Source: Flavobacterium sp. 90 (lineage in GTDB: Bacteria; Bacteroidota; Bacteroidia; Flavobacteriales; Flavobacteriaceae). From it: a stretch of DNA of 64,000 nt. The stretch covers positions 6,589,813-6,653,812 of the forward strand of contig NZ_SMGE01000001.1 in assembly GCF_004339525.1 (NCBI RefSeq), read 5' to 3'. Positions 8,388 through 16,388 of the stretch are shown here, piece by piece. How positions within the stretch are numbered: the first letter of the stretch is position 1; the number at the start of each line of letters is the position of its first letter. The notes below the pieces were generated by a model. It was not told the origin of the DNA, did no database searches, and worked only from the letters and a program-made list of their open reading frames with translations. The translations under genes were made by a program, and so were the position numbers.

Positions 8388-9359
8388 ATGGCTCAAAATA
8401 TATACATCGTTTGTCCACCAAAGAAAGCAACCGGAGGCCCGGAAGCATTACATCAATTAGGTTATATCTTAAATTCACTTGGATATAATGCTAAGATGTT
8501 ATATTCTAAGTATAAAAAAGATCCTGTACATCCTTTTTACAAAAATTATAATGTTCCGTACGTTATGAAAGTAAAGGATAGTGCAGAAAATATTATAATT
8601 ATACCGGAATCAATGACCAATCTTATTGCTAAATATCCTTTGGCACAGAAAAAAATTTGGTGGTTAAGTCTTGATTTTTACGAGGTTTTAATGAACAGTC
8701 GTGAAAAGAAAAAAAATTGGATTCGACAAATATTTGTACCTTATAAACATACAGAATATCGCTTTGAACCTAACAAAACTGTTACACATTGGTATCAATC
8801 TCAAAGAACAAAAGAGTTTTTACAGACCAAAAAACTCGACAATGATATTGCTTATTTGTGTGATTATGTAACGGAACTTTTCTTTGAAAGTTTACCGGAA
8901 CAAAATGATTTCCCAAAAGAAAACATTATCACTTACAACCCTAAAAAAGGATTGGATAAGATAGAACAATACATGGATCTTCTTCCTCAATACAATTGGA
9001 TACCGCTAAGCGGAATGACAAGAGAAGAAATGAGAGATACTTTACGAAAAACAAAATTGCATTTAGATTTTGGTTACTTCCCAGGGAGAGATAAAATCCC
9101 GAGAGAAGCATTAATATCAGGTGTTTGTTTATTAACCGGTCGTGACGGAACATCTGCATTTAAAGAAGATCTTGGAATACCTGAAAAATATAAATTACAC
9201 GCTGATGAGATACAAACCGAGAAAGTAACGGAGCTTATCAATCATGTAATGAATAATTATGAAGAAGTTTTTGAAGAATTATCCTCTTTTAGAACATTTG
9301 TCATGAATGAAAAAAGTAGAATGATCGAAGATGTAAAACAACTTTTTAATAAAAATTAA
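8388..9359 (+). CDS. Putative glycosyltransferase of a surface-glycan operon
   Basis: A 323-residue protein I cannot place in a named family. The start (QNIYIVCPPKKATGGPEALHQL) has the GGPE segment typical of the first glycine-rich loop in GT4-like GT-B transferases. The middle holds YNPKKGLDKIEQY and the C-terminal part LHLDFGYFPGRDKIPREAL then LLTGRDGTSAF, consistent with a GT-B donor domain. There is no signal peptide or membrane segment. It lies between two glycosyltransferases in the same operon, ten bases from each, which is the main support for a sugar-transfer role. A GT4-like fold is inferred, not shown. Confidence 0.6.
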   Translation: MAQNIYIVCPPKKATGGPEALHQLGYILNSLGYNAKMLYSKYKKDPVHPFYKNYNVPYVMKVKDSAENIIIIPESMTNLIAKYPLAQKKIWWLSLDFYEVLMNSREKKKNWIRQIFVPYKHTEYRFEPNKTVTHWYQSQRTKEFLQTKKLDNDIAYLCDYVTELFFESLPEQNDFPKENIITYNPKKGLDKIEQYMDLLPQYNWIPLSGMTREEMRDTLRKTKLHLDFGYFPGRDKIPREALISGVCLLTGRDGTSAFKEDLGIPEKYKLHADEIQTEKVTELINHVMNNYEEVFEELSSFRTFVMNEKSRMIEDVKQLFNKN

Positions 9360-9369
9360 TTTAAGAACT

Positions 9370-10188
9370 ATGTTTGTAAGCGTTGTAATGATTACTTATA
9401 ATCACTCTTTATATATAAAACAGGCGATTGAGAGTATTTTATCGCAGGTTACTGATTTTGAATTTGAACTTATCATATCAAATGATAAATCTACAGATGA
9501 TACAGATCTGGTTATAAGAGAAACTCTTGCGCAAAACCCAAATGCACATAAAGCAAAATATATCAACCACGAAACTAATATTGGTATGATGCCTAATTTT
9601 GTTTCTGCACTTAGTAATGCTACCGGAAAATATATTGCTTTATGCGAAGGTGATGATTATTGGTGCGATGACAATAAACTACAAATTCAGGCTGATTTTT
9701 TAGAAAACAATCCTGATTTTAGTATTTGCTTTAGCAATGTGGGTTTATTGACAAGTAGTGGAATGAAGGAAGATAATCGAAAAAAGAAGATTCCGGAAGT
9801 TTCCACTATTAAAGAACTTGCCAAAAATAATTTTATACACACGCCAAGCGTTTTATATAGAAATCATCTTATTAAGGAATTTCCAAAATATTTTACCGAA
9901 GCTCCAATTGGAGATTATTTCCTGCACATGTTAAATGCGCAACACGGAAAAATTAAATATATCGACAAGGTATTGGCAGTTTATAGAATACATGATGCTT
10001 CGTATTGGTCTTCTAAAAAAGATGAAGAACAACGAACTATTATCATTAATTTTCTAAATACTTTAAAAACTTTCTTTGATGAGGATATTCAAAAAATAAT
10101 TAATCGTCAAATCCAAAAGATTCAATCAAAAGACATGTCGTTTTTCGAGAAAAAACTATTCAAGCTAAAAAGTCTTTTTTACCGATAA
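9370..10188 (+). CDS. Glycosyltransferase family 2
   Basis: A 272-residue GT-A transferase. The N-terminal domain shows VSVVMITYNHSLYI, the nucleotide-binding NDKSTDDT (38-45) and a metal-binding EGDDYW (93-98, in place of DXD), a form common in O-antigen and capsule GT2 enzymes. The acceptor-side region includes HTPSVLYRNHL and IGDYFLHML. It probably adds one sugar of an O-unit or outer core at the cytoplasmic face of the inner membrane. It is the last gene of the 7415-10188 operon and ends 12 bases before a bidirectional terminator. Confidence 0.9.
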   Translation: MFVSVVMITYNHSLYIKQAIESILSQVTDFEFELIISNDKSTDDTDLVIRETLAQNPNAHKAKYINHETNIGMMPNFVSALSNATGKYIALCEGDDYWCDDNKLQIQADFLENNPDFSICFSNVGLLTSSGMKEDNRKKKIPEVSTIKELAKNNFIHTPSVLYRNHLIKEFPKYFTEAPIGDYFLHMLNAQHGKIKYIDKVLAVYRIHDASYWSSKKDEEQRTIIINFLNTLKTFFDEDIQKIINRQIQKIQSKDMSFFEKKLFKLKSLFYR

Positions 10189-10200
10189 AAATTGTCCAAA

Positions 10201-10241
10201 AAAAGAAGCCTATTATTTTAATCATAATAGGCTTCTTTTTT
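10201..10241. terminator. Bidirectional Rho-independent terminator
   Basis: A 17-base inverted repeat (10201-10217 with 10225-10241; core GAAGCCTATTAT / ATAATAGGCTTC) has a seven-base loop and A/T tails on both sides. It sits between the convergent glycosyltransferase operon and the acyl-ACP operon and can terminate both. Confidence 0.9.
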
Positions 10242-10256
10242 TAATTATTCTATGTT

Positions 10257-10892
10257 TTAGAAATTTAATACTTTAGCAGGAACTCCAAAAACAGTAGTAT
10301 TTTCTTTTACATTTTTTATTACTAAACTTGCCGCTCCAACAGTCGCCCCTTTTCTAACAATTATATTAGGTAAAACGGTTGATCTTGTATTAAGACACAC
10401 TTCATCTTCTAATATTGCATATCCGCCCGTAAAACTATAGGCATTTATATGGCACCACTTGCCTATTTTAGAATCATGTCCAATAGCTACAAACCCTTGA
10501 ATGGTGACAAAATCATCTACCGTACAATCATTACTAATATTAGAATACATAAAAGCAATTAGACCAATACCTAATTTTACATTTGAATGGACAATTACGG
10601 TTGGATGTACTAAATTAATAAACTTCCCTCCTTTACTCTCAATTAATTCAACGTAATGTTTTTTCCATTTTACACTTCCAAGTGCGCAACAAAAAATATC
10701 ATTTTCCTGAATTTCATAATCTTCAACATTACCAATAATTTCCGGATAATTTTCAAAACCCTCTAATGCATCTTTTTTATCATCTAAAAAACCTTTTACA
10801 ATATAGTCTTTTTGATAACCTTCACACTGCAACGCTAAATTATAAACCTCACGTCCATAACCTCTTGCTCCTATTATTATTAAGTTTTTCAT
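10257..10892 (-). CDS. PglD/NeuD-like hexapeptide sugar acyltransferase
   Basis: A 211-residue left-handed beta-helix acyltransferase. The N-terminal Rossmann-like domain opens IIIGARGYGREVY, as in PglD/NeuD proteins that bind a nucleotide amino sugar. The hexapeptide repeat region contains VAIGHDSKIG with the family catalytic His (His139, followed by Asp140). PglD-type enzymes N-acylate the 4-amino group of UDP- or dTDP-4-amino-sugars. It is the last gene of an operon with an ACP, two condensing enzymes, a dehydrogenase and a Rieske oxygenase, so the acyl donor is inferred to be the ACP-bound product rather than acetyl-CoA. Its start codon shares one base with the upstream stop (TAATG). Confidence 0.85.
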   Translation of the reverse strand: MKNLIIIGARGYGREVYNLALQCEGYQKDYIVKGFLDDKKDALEGFENYPEIIGNVEDYEIQENDIFCCALGSVKWKKHYVELIESKGGKFINLVHPTVIVHSNVKLGIGLIAFMYSNISNDCTVDDFVTIQGFVAIGHDSKIGKWCHINAYSFTGGYAILEDEVCLNTRSTVLPNIIVRKGATVGAASLVIKNVKENTTVFGVPAKVLNF

Positions 10893-11902
10893 TAGTCGAT
10901 TTTTAAATTACAAGCTCCCCATGAATATCCAACTCCAAATCCGGCCAATATTATATTTTTGCAATTTTCTAATTTTCCTTCTTTCAAAGCATCATACAAA
11001 GCAATTGGTATTGTAGATGAAACAGTATTCCCACAGTGGGCCATACTGATATAAAATTTATCTTCCGGGATTTTTATTTTTTTCCTAAGATGATTCAGCA
11101 TGTATTTATTGGCTTGATGAAAAACAAATAAATCGATATCATCCTGATTCAGATTTGCCTTTTCTAACATTCCGCGGACAAGTTTTGGAACAAATTCTCC
11201 AGTAAAATTAAAAATTTCAGTTCCGTTCATAAACAAATTTTTATCGTTTCGAACATTTCCAAACTCATCACTTATATCTTCATTATCGTTTAAAACCGGA
11301 AAACGCATTCCGCCTTGTTTTACAATTAAGTTTTCGGCACCTTTTCCATCGGTTCCAAAAACAAAATTACCAATAGAACAAAAGCCTTTCTCGCTGGATA
11401 TTAAAGTTGCAGCGGCTGCATCTCCAAAAATGGTTTTATTACTTTTATCTTTTGGATGTATAAATTTTGAATACGTTTCAGATGTAATCAGTAAAATGTT
11501 TTTCGCCATTTCACCAGCAATTAAACCTTTTGCCAAGCTTAATCCATAAACAAAACCCGAACATCCTAAATTATAATCTAAAGCTCCAATTGTTGTATTT
11601 AAACCCAATTTTTCCTGAATAATACAAGCTGTTGTTGGCAAAAAATAATCTGGGCTTTGTGTACAAAACAATAGAAAATCAATTTCTGATCTGTCAATAT
11701 TATGTTCCTCGAATAATTTTTCGGCTGCTTTTACCGCCATATCAGATGAAAACTCATCTTTGGCACTTATATGTCTTGAATTAATTCCTGTTTTAGAACT
11801 GATTTTTTCAATATCCCATTCTGGAAATTCCTGATTTATCAAATCATTAGATAAAATTTCTTCAGGCAAATAATAGGAAATAGCTTTAATATTAGCTTTC
11901 AT
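10892..11902 (-). CDS. 3-oxoacyl-ACP synthase III (KAS III), copy 1
   Basis: A 336-residue thiolase-fold condensing enzyme of the FabH family with an intact Cys-His-Asn triad: Cys114 in NLGCSGFVYG, His262 in FVFHQANKY and Asn292 in HCGNTVSS. KAS III enzymes join an acyl-CoA or acyl starter to malonyl-ACP. It overlaps the Rieske gene by 11 bases and abuts the acyltransferase gene, so all three are coupled. A second KAS III with the same triad lies three genes upstream. Position in a dedicated ACP operon beside LPS genes argues against general fatty-acid synthesis and for building a specific short acyl group. Confidence 0.9.
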   Translation of the reverse strand: MKANIKAISYYLPEEILSNDLINQEFPEWDIEKISSKTGINSRHISAKDEFSSDMAVKAAEKLFEEHNIDRSEIDFLLFCTQSPDYFLPTTACIIQEKLGLNTTIGALDYNLGCSGFVYGLSLAKGLIAGEMAKNILLITSETYSKFIHPKDKSNKTIFGDAAAATLISSEKGFCSIGNFVFGTDGKGAENLIVKQGGMRFPVLNDNEDISDEFGNVRNDKNLFMNGTEIFNFTGEFVPKLVRGMLEKANLNQDDIDLFVFHQANKYMLNHLRKKIKIPEDKFYISMAHCGNTVSSTIPIALYDALKEGKLENCKNIILAGFGVGYSWGACNLKID

Positions 11903-12980
11903 GCTGTAAAAATTTTAAATACGTTTTTTGAAAATGATGAACACGTTCTTCTTCGTCAGAAAGTTTTCCGGACAAATTAGTATGTCTTACACCTTGCTGA
12001 ACCAACTGACAAACTGCTTTGTCTTCATCAAATACTTGTCGGTTAAAATTAATCAATGATTCCTCAAAAGCTTTAATTACAATTGATTTTTCATTAGGAT
12101 TCTCTGTTTTTGTGGTAAAAACATGACTTGTAAATCTTGAAACATCTGAGGTAATTGGCTCGATTACAGAATAATTAAATGATATACCGTGCGTGCTTGA
12201 TATCAATAAATCAGGAAAAATCAAAATGTGTTTATATCCTTCAATATCATATTCTCTAGGCGAAAAATAATTATTAATTTTTTTATATCCTCCTTTGTCT
12301 TTTACAATATTTAAATCACTAGTCCAGCTTGAATTATTTTCATCAAATTCAAAATCTAATCCTGAAGGCTCTAACTTAGCCAGTGTTTCTGCGTGAATCA
12401 AACCAACGTGATAACTTTCTAAGGTATTTTCGACAATTACTTTCCAGTTTGCTGTAATTTCCATCGAATTAACATCAATTCTATCTCCTAAAGACAAAGA
12501 CATTTCTTTTAATTCATTATAAAAAATACCTATAAAATCCTCCAGAGGTTCAATGTTTTCGTTTAAAGTCACAAAACATAAATTACCACAAAATGAAACT
12601 TGAAATTCTTTCAGTTTCATTTCACAAAGTTCTTCTTTTGTAAACTTCTTGAATAATGGTTTTTTAGGAATACCACTCGGAATTCCTTCTTTATCGTACG
12701 CCCAGCCATGATAAGGACACATTAAAGGTCTGTTACCTGATTTTTCTTGTTGAATTATAGAAAATCTGTGTGAGCAAACATTCAAAAAAGCTTTAATGGT
12801 TCCTCTTACATTTTGAATAACAATTGGTGTACCCGCAATTTTTGCGGTAACAAAATCGTTGTCATTTTCAAAATCAGATCTAAATCCCACAAAATGCCAA
12901 ACCTTACTAAACAACCTATCATTTTCCTGTGTAAAAATGTCGTTGTCATGATAATGAATAGCTGGTATATTTGAATTCAT
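11892..12980 (-). CDS. Rieske non-heme iron oxygenase, alpha-subunit type
   Basis: A 362-residue protein with an N-terminal Rieske [2Fe-2S] domain, ligands Cys69-x-His71 and Cys88-x2-His91 (CSH and CPYHGW), and a C-terminal catalytic domain. The mononuclear iron site reads ENTLESYHVGLIH (His191, His196); a likely acidic third ligand lies near the C-terminus in FDEDKAVCQ. Such enzymes hydroxylate or desaturate with O2 and two electrons. No reductase or [2Fe-2S] ferredoxin is encoded nearby, so electrons must come from elsewhere. Within this operon it is inferred to hydroxylate the acyl chain or the acylated sugar. It overlaps the KAS III gene and lies six bases from the SDR gene. Confidence 0.88.
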   Translation of the reverse strand: MNSNIPAIHYHDNDIFTQENDRLFSKVWHFVGFRSDFENDNDFVTAKIAGTPIVIQNVRGTIKAFLNVCSHRFSIIQQEKSGNRPLMCPYHGWAYDKEGIPSGIPKKPLFKKFTKEELCEMKLKEFQVSFCGNLCFVTLNENIEPLEDFIGIFYNELKEMSLSLGDRIDVNSMEITANWKVIVENTLESYHVGLIHAETLAKLEPSGLDFEFDENNSSWTSDLNIVKDKGGYKKINNYFSPREYDIEGYKHILIFPDLLISSTHGISFNYSVIEPITSDVSRFTSHVFTTKTENPNEKSIVIKAFEESLINFNRQVFDEDKAVCQLVQQGVRHTNLSGKLSDEEERVHHFQKTYLKFLQHES

Positions 12981-12986
12981 ATTTTT

Positions 12987-13724
12987 TTATTTCAATGTAA
13001 ATCCTCCGTCAATAATTAAATCTGAACCCGTCATCCATTTACTAATATCACTTAATAAATACATGATTAATCCCGCAACATCTGATGGTTCACCGTATCC
13101 TAACGGATATTCTGATTCTGCTTTTTTTAATTCTTCATCAGAAACCACATCACTGGCTTTATCTGTCATTGCCGTTTTTATAATTCCCGGACTTACACTA
13201 TTAGAACGTATTCCCTGAGAAGCTAATTCAGAAGCTAATACTTTAGAAAAAGCACTTAAAGCCGCTTTTGACGCGGTGTACATTGCAGTTCCCGGAACAC
13301 CTAATTTTGAAGAAATTGAGGAAACAAAAACAAGAGAGCCTCCCTTTTTTAATAATTTACTTTTTATCAATTTCTGACTTAAGACCACATTGCTGTCAAA
13401 ATTTGTAGCAAAAACCGAATTTATTTTACTTTCGTTCAAGAATTTAACCGGTAAATATTCGACTACACCAGCATTAAAAACAACACCGTCATAAGGCAAA
13501 CTTTCACTAATTAATGTCGTAAGATTAGCTGAATCAGAAAGATCTGCAACTTGTATTTTATGACCATCACCATTTAGTAAGGTTAATGTTTCTTCCAATT
13601 TCTCGACATTTCTTCCGATAATTGTAAGTTTTGCTCCCAACTCAGAAGCTGTTATAGCAATTTGCCTTCCTATTCCTGATGAGGCACCAGTAACTAAAAT
13701 GTTTTTATCCTTTAATGTAATCAT
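12987..13724 (-). CDS. Short-chain dehydrogenase/reductase (FabG-like)
   Basis: A 245-residue classical SDR. The NAD(P)-binding TGASSGIG is at 12-19, NAG at 84-86, a catalytic serine in VSSISS (about 138), and the YxxxK pair at Tyr149-Lys153. The C-terminus ends DLIIDGGFTLK as in FabG-type 3-oxoacyl-ACP reductases. The expected reaction is reduction of a 3-oxoacyl-ACP made by the adjacent KAS III enzymes to a 3-hydroxyacyl-ACP. It lies between the Rieske gene (6 bases) and the second KAS III gene (2 bases), clearly co-transcribed. Confidence 0.9.
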   Translation of the reverse strand: MITLKDKNILVTGASSGIGRQIAITASELGAKLTIIGRNVEKLEETLTLLNGDGHKIQVADLSDSANLTTLISESLPYDGVVFNAGVVEYLPVKFLNESKINSVFATNFDSNVVLSQKLIKSKLLKKGGSLVFVSSISSKLGVPGTAMYTASKAALSAFSKVLASELASQGIRSNSVSPGIIKTAMTDKASDVVSDEELKKAESEYPLGYGEPSDVAGLIMYLLSDISKWMTGSDLIIDGGFTLK

Positions 13725-13726
13725 AT

Positions 13727-14779
13727 TTACAATTCAATTAATTCTAATGATTCAATCTTGCAATCTTTTGCTAACATTGTTCCCCATGATAATCCAACAC
13801 CAAAACCACACATAACTATGTTTGATGTTTTGTTTAAAATGGCTTCTTTTAACTCCGAAACAATTGTTAACGGAATTGTCGCTGAAGAAGTGTTTCCGAA
13901 ATTTTTCAGAGAATAAGGTACTTTCTCCGCGGGAAGTTTCAGCTTTTTCGCAATCATTTTATTCATCATCATATTTGCCTGATGAAAAACAAAATAATCA
14001 ATTTGATCTTTATCAATTTCAAATTCAGTAATTAGCTTATTGACTGTTTTAGGTCCTTGGGTTATTCCAAAACTAAAAACATCCATCCCATCTAAAACCA
14101 GATCGCATGAAGTTCTCTCAATTCCTTTTTCTATTGTTTGAATTTGTAAAGAATCATTATTGATTCTATTTCTTGAACCTCCGTCGGGAACAATAATCGT
14201 TTTATATCCCGATCCGTCCGAACCTAGATCAAATGAGAATTCTGCACCATCAGAAAACTCCAATGCTGTTGCAGATCCCGCATCTCCAAAAAGAGGTAAA
14301 GTACTTTTATCTGTTTTCGAGATAATTTTACTGATTGTATCTCCGGCAAGTAATAATCCCTTTTTAATTCCACTTGTTTTCATCATGCTTGTCAAAATCG
14401 ACAAACCATAAACATAACCGGAACAGCCCAAAGGCACATCAAAAGCAATACAGCTTGTTGCCAAACCTAATCTCTCCTGAAGTATCGCTGCCGAAACAGG
14501 TAAAATATAATCACCTGTTTGTGAGACAAAAACTAAAATTTCGATTTCTTCTTTTTGCCAGTTTAAATCTTTGATTAATTTTTCAGCAGCTTCACAGCAT
14601 AAATCAGAAGTACAAATCTCTTTTGTTGCAATGCGTCGTTCTTCAACTCCGGTTACTTCAATAAACTTTTGAATTTCTTCCTGCGTCAGTATATCTAAAT
14701 CAATGTTGCGCTCCACATCTTTTGGAACACAACACGAAATACCTTTTATTGCAATATCCTTTACTGAAAAAGTAGCCAT
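13727..14779 (-). CDS. 3-oxoacyl-ACP synthase III (KAS III), copy 2
   Basis: A 350-residue FabH-family condensing enzyme with the full triad: Cys119 in PLGCSGYVYG, His266 in FVFHQANMM and Asn296 in NFGNTSSATIP. It differs substantially from the copy at 10892-11902, so the two are not a recent duplication. Together they could do two successive condensations (C2 to C4 to C6) or work on different starters. It is separated by four bases from the acyl carrier protein gene and by two from the SDR gene. Confidence 0.9.
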   Translation of the reverse strand: MATFSVKDIAIKGISCCVPKDVERNIDLDILTQEEIQKFIEVTGVEERRIATKEICTSDLCCEAAEKLIKDLNWQKEEIEILVFVSQTGDYILPVSAAILQERLGLATSCIAFDVPLGCSGYVYGLSILTSMMKTSGIKKGLLLAGDTISKIISKTDKSTLPLFGDAGSATALEFSDGAEFSFDLGSDGSGYKTIIVPDGGSRNRINNDSLQIQTIEKGIERTSCDLVLDGMDVFSFGITQGPKTVNKLITEFEIDKDQIDYFVFHQANMMMNKMIAKKLKLPAEKVPYSLKNFGNTSSATIPLTIVSELKEAILNKTSNIVMCGFGVGLSWGTMLAKDCKIESLELIEL

Positions 14780-14783
14780 TTAA

Positions 14784-15014
14784 TTATCCTTTATTTTTAA
14801 TTATTTCGAAGATATCATTTATTGAAGTCGAAGATTTAATATCATCTCCCGTTAATTTTACCGAGTATTCTTCATCAGCCATAGCAATTAATGATAATGC
14901 TGTTAATGAATCCCATTCTTCCAAATCTCTAAAAACAGTTTCTTGTTTAATTAATGCGGCATCTGTATCATCTAAAATATCTGCAAAATTTCGCAAAAAA
15001 GTGTTGATTTCCAT
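14784..15014 (-). CDS. Acyl carrier protein of the glycan-acylation operon
   Basis: A 76-residue acidic protein of typical ACP size. The phosphopantetheine attachment site is Ser36 in EEWDSLTAL (DSL motif). It is the first gene of the minus-strand operon 15014-10257 and is distinct from a housekeeping acpP because it sits with two KAS III genes, an SDR and a Rieske oxygenase beside LPS genes. It is inferred to carry the growing acyl chain for transfer to an amino sugar. A -7 element on the minus strand lies at 15222-15215, which would give a leader of about 195 bases. Confidence 0.9.
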   Translation of the reverse strand: MEINTFLRNFADILDDTDAALIKQETVFRDLEEWDSLTALSLIAMADEEYSVKLTGDDIKSSTSINDIFEIIKNKG

Positions 15015-15200
15015 AGTATTCTTAATTTTATTTTGAGTTTATTATTTTATTAATTTTTATAAAAGGTCTGATAAAAAATATTCATTAGACAGTTAAGAAA
15101 AAAAAACTTAAAATGTTGTCATTCAAACATCTCAGATATTAATCCTATTGCATATACTGTTATAATGCCATGTTATGGCAAAAATTCAGGTTTCTTTTCC

Positions 15201-15222
15201 TATTTTTGACCCCACAAATATA
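15201..15222. promoter_or_regulatory. Closely spaced divergent -7 elements, aminotransferase versus ACP operon
   Basis: TATTTTTG at 15201-15208 (plus) and CAAATATA at 15215-15222 (TATATTTG on minus) are both exact TAnnTTTG matches, six bases apart and pointing in opposite directions. The plus one would serve the aminotransferase at 15271, the minus one the ACP operon. RNA polymerase could not occupy both at once, so the two transcripts may compete. Confidence 0.5.
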
Positions 15223-15270
15223 ACAATAGTTTACCCTTAAAGGAAATTAAACTCACTAATCAATAATTAA

Positions 15271-16347
15271 ATGATTCCCGTAACCAAAACTTTTTTACCT
15301 CCACAAGAAGAATACAATTCTTTTCTAAAACGTGCATGGGACAAAGCTTGGCTCACAAATCGTGGCGAACTTACAATAGAATTAGAAAATAAGCTAAAAA
15401 AACATCTTGATGTTTCTCACCTTATAATTACTAATAACGGTACAATTCCTATTCAAATTGCCTTAAAGCTATTTGGTAAAGGCGGAGAAATTATCACAAC
15501 TCCTTTCTCTTATGTGGCTACTTCGGCTGCAATTGTGTGGGAAAATTGCACGCCTGTTTTTGTCGATATTAATTCAGAATATTTAACTATTGATGAAACC
15601 AAAATTGAAAGTGCAATAACGCCAAAAACAACGGCGATATTAGCAACTCATGTTTTTGGAAATCCATGTCATATTGAAGCTATTGAAAGTATTGCTAAAA
15701 AACACAATCTAAAAGTGATTTATGATGCTGCACATTCTTTTGGCGTTAAATACAACAACAAATCTGTATTTAATTTTGGAGATGTCAGCACCTGTAGTTT
15801 TCACGCAACAAAATTATTTCACACCGGAGAAGGTGGTGCAATGTTTTGTAACAATGACACTATTTATCATCAATTATTTTACAGTCATAATTTTGGACAC
15901 AACGGACCTTTGGAATTTCATGGATTAGGAATTAACGCCAAAATTTCTGAGCTTCAATCTGCGATGGGTCTGGCAGTTTTTCCTTATATGAATCATATTA
16001 TTGCGGAAAGAAAAAAAGTAGTAGATTTTTACAATGAAAATTTAAACTTTAAAGCCGTAAAAACCATAAAAATAAGAGAAAACACAGAGTGGAATTATAG
16101 CTATTATCCAATAATTTTTAATTCAGAAGCTACTTTATTAAAAGTTCAGGAGGCGTTATTAAAAGAAAACATTCTACCAAGACGTTACTTTTATCCTTCC
16201 TTAAACACGATCGACTATGTAAATGGAGCTGAAATGCCAATATCAGAATCTATTGCATCACGAATAGTTTGTTTGCCTCTTTATGTAGGTCTTTCGAAAG
16301 AAACATTGGAAAAAATAACTCAAATTATAAATACATTAACAGCATAA
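15271..16347 (+). CDS. DegT/DnrJ/EryC1-type sugar aminotransferase (VioA/PglE-like)
   Basis: A 358-residue PLP-dependent nucleotide-sugar aminotransferase. The PLP lysine is Lys181 in SFHATKLFHTGEGG; DAAHSFG (152-158) supplies the Asp that contacts the pyridine nitrogen. The start (IPVTKTFLPPQEEY...WLTNRG) and NFGHNGPLEFHGLGINAKISELQSA resemble VioA-type enzymes that make dTDP-4-amino-4,6-dideoxyglucose, though PglE- or FdtB-like specificity cannot be excluded. It is divergent from the ACP operon and supplies the amino group the PglD-like protein would acylate. The sugar 4,6-dehydratase is not in this window. Confidence 0.88.
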   Translation: MIPVTKTFLPPQEEYNSFLKRAWDKAWLTNRGELTIELENKLKKHLDVSHLIITNNGTIPIQIALKLFGKGGEIITTPFSYVATSAAIVWENCTPVFVDINSEYLTIDETKIESAITPKTTAILATHVFGNPCHIEAIESIAKKHNLKVIYDAAHSFGVKYNNKSVFNFGDVSTCSFHATKLFHTGEGGAMFCNNDTIYHQLFYSHNFGHNGPLEFHGLGINAKISELQSAMGLAVFPYMNHIIAERKKVVDFYNENLNFKAVKTIKIRENTEWNYSYYPIIFNSEATLLKVQEALLKENILPRRYFYPSLNTIDYVNGAEMPISESIASRIVCLPLYVGLSKETLEKITQIINTLTA

Positions 16348-16388
16348 TATCAAACTCATTCTGTTATTAATCAAATATTTCTAAACTT

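Noticed and set aside
10257..15014. ACP/KAS III operon as a flexirubin or aryl-polyene pigment cluster
   Set aside because: It lacks KAS I/II chain-length factors, dehydratase, halogenase and aromatic-starter enzymes, and has a sugar acyltransferase and aminotransferase instead.
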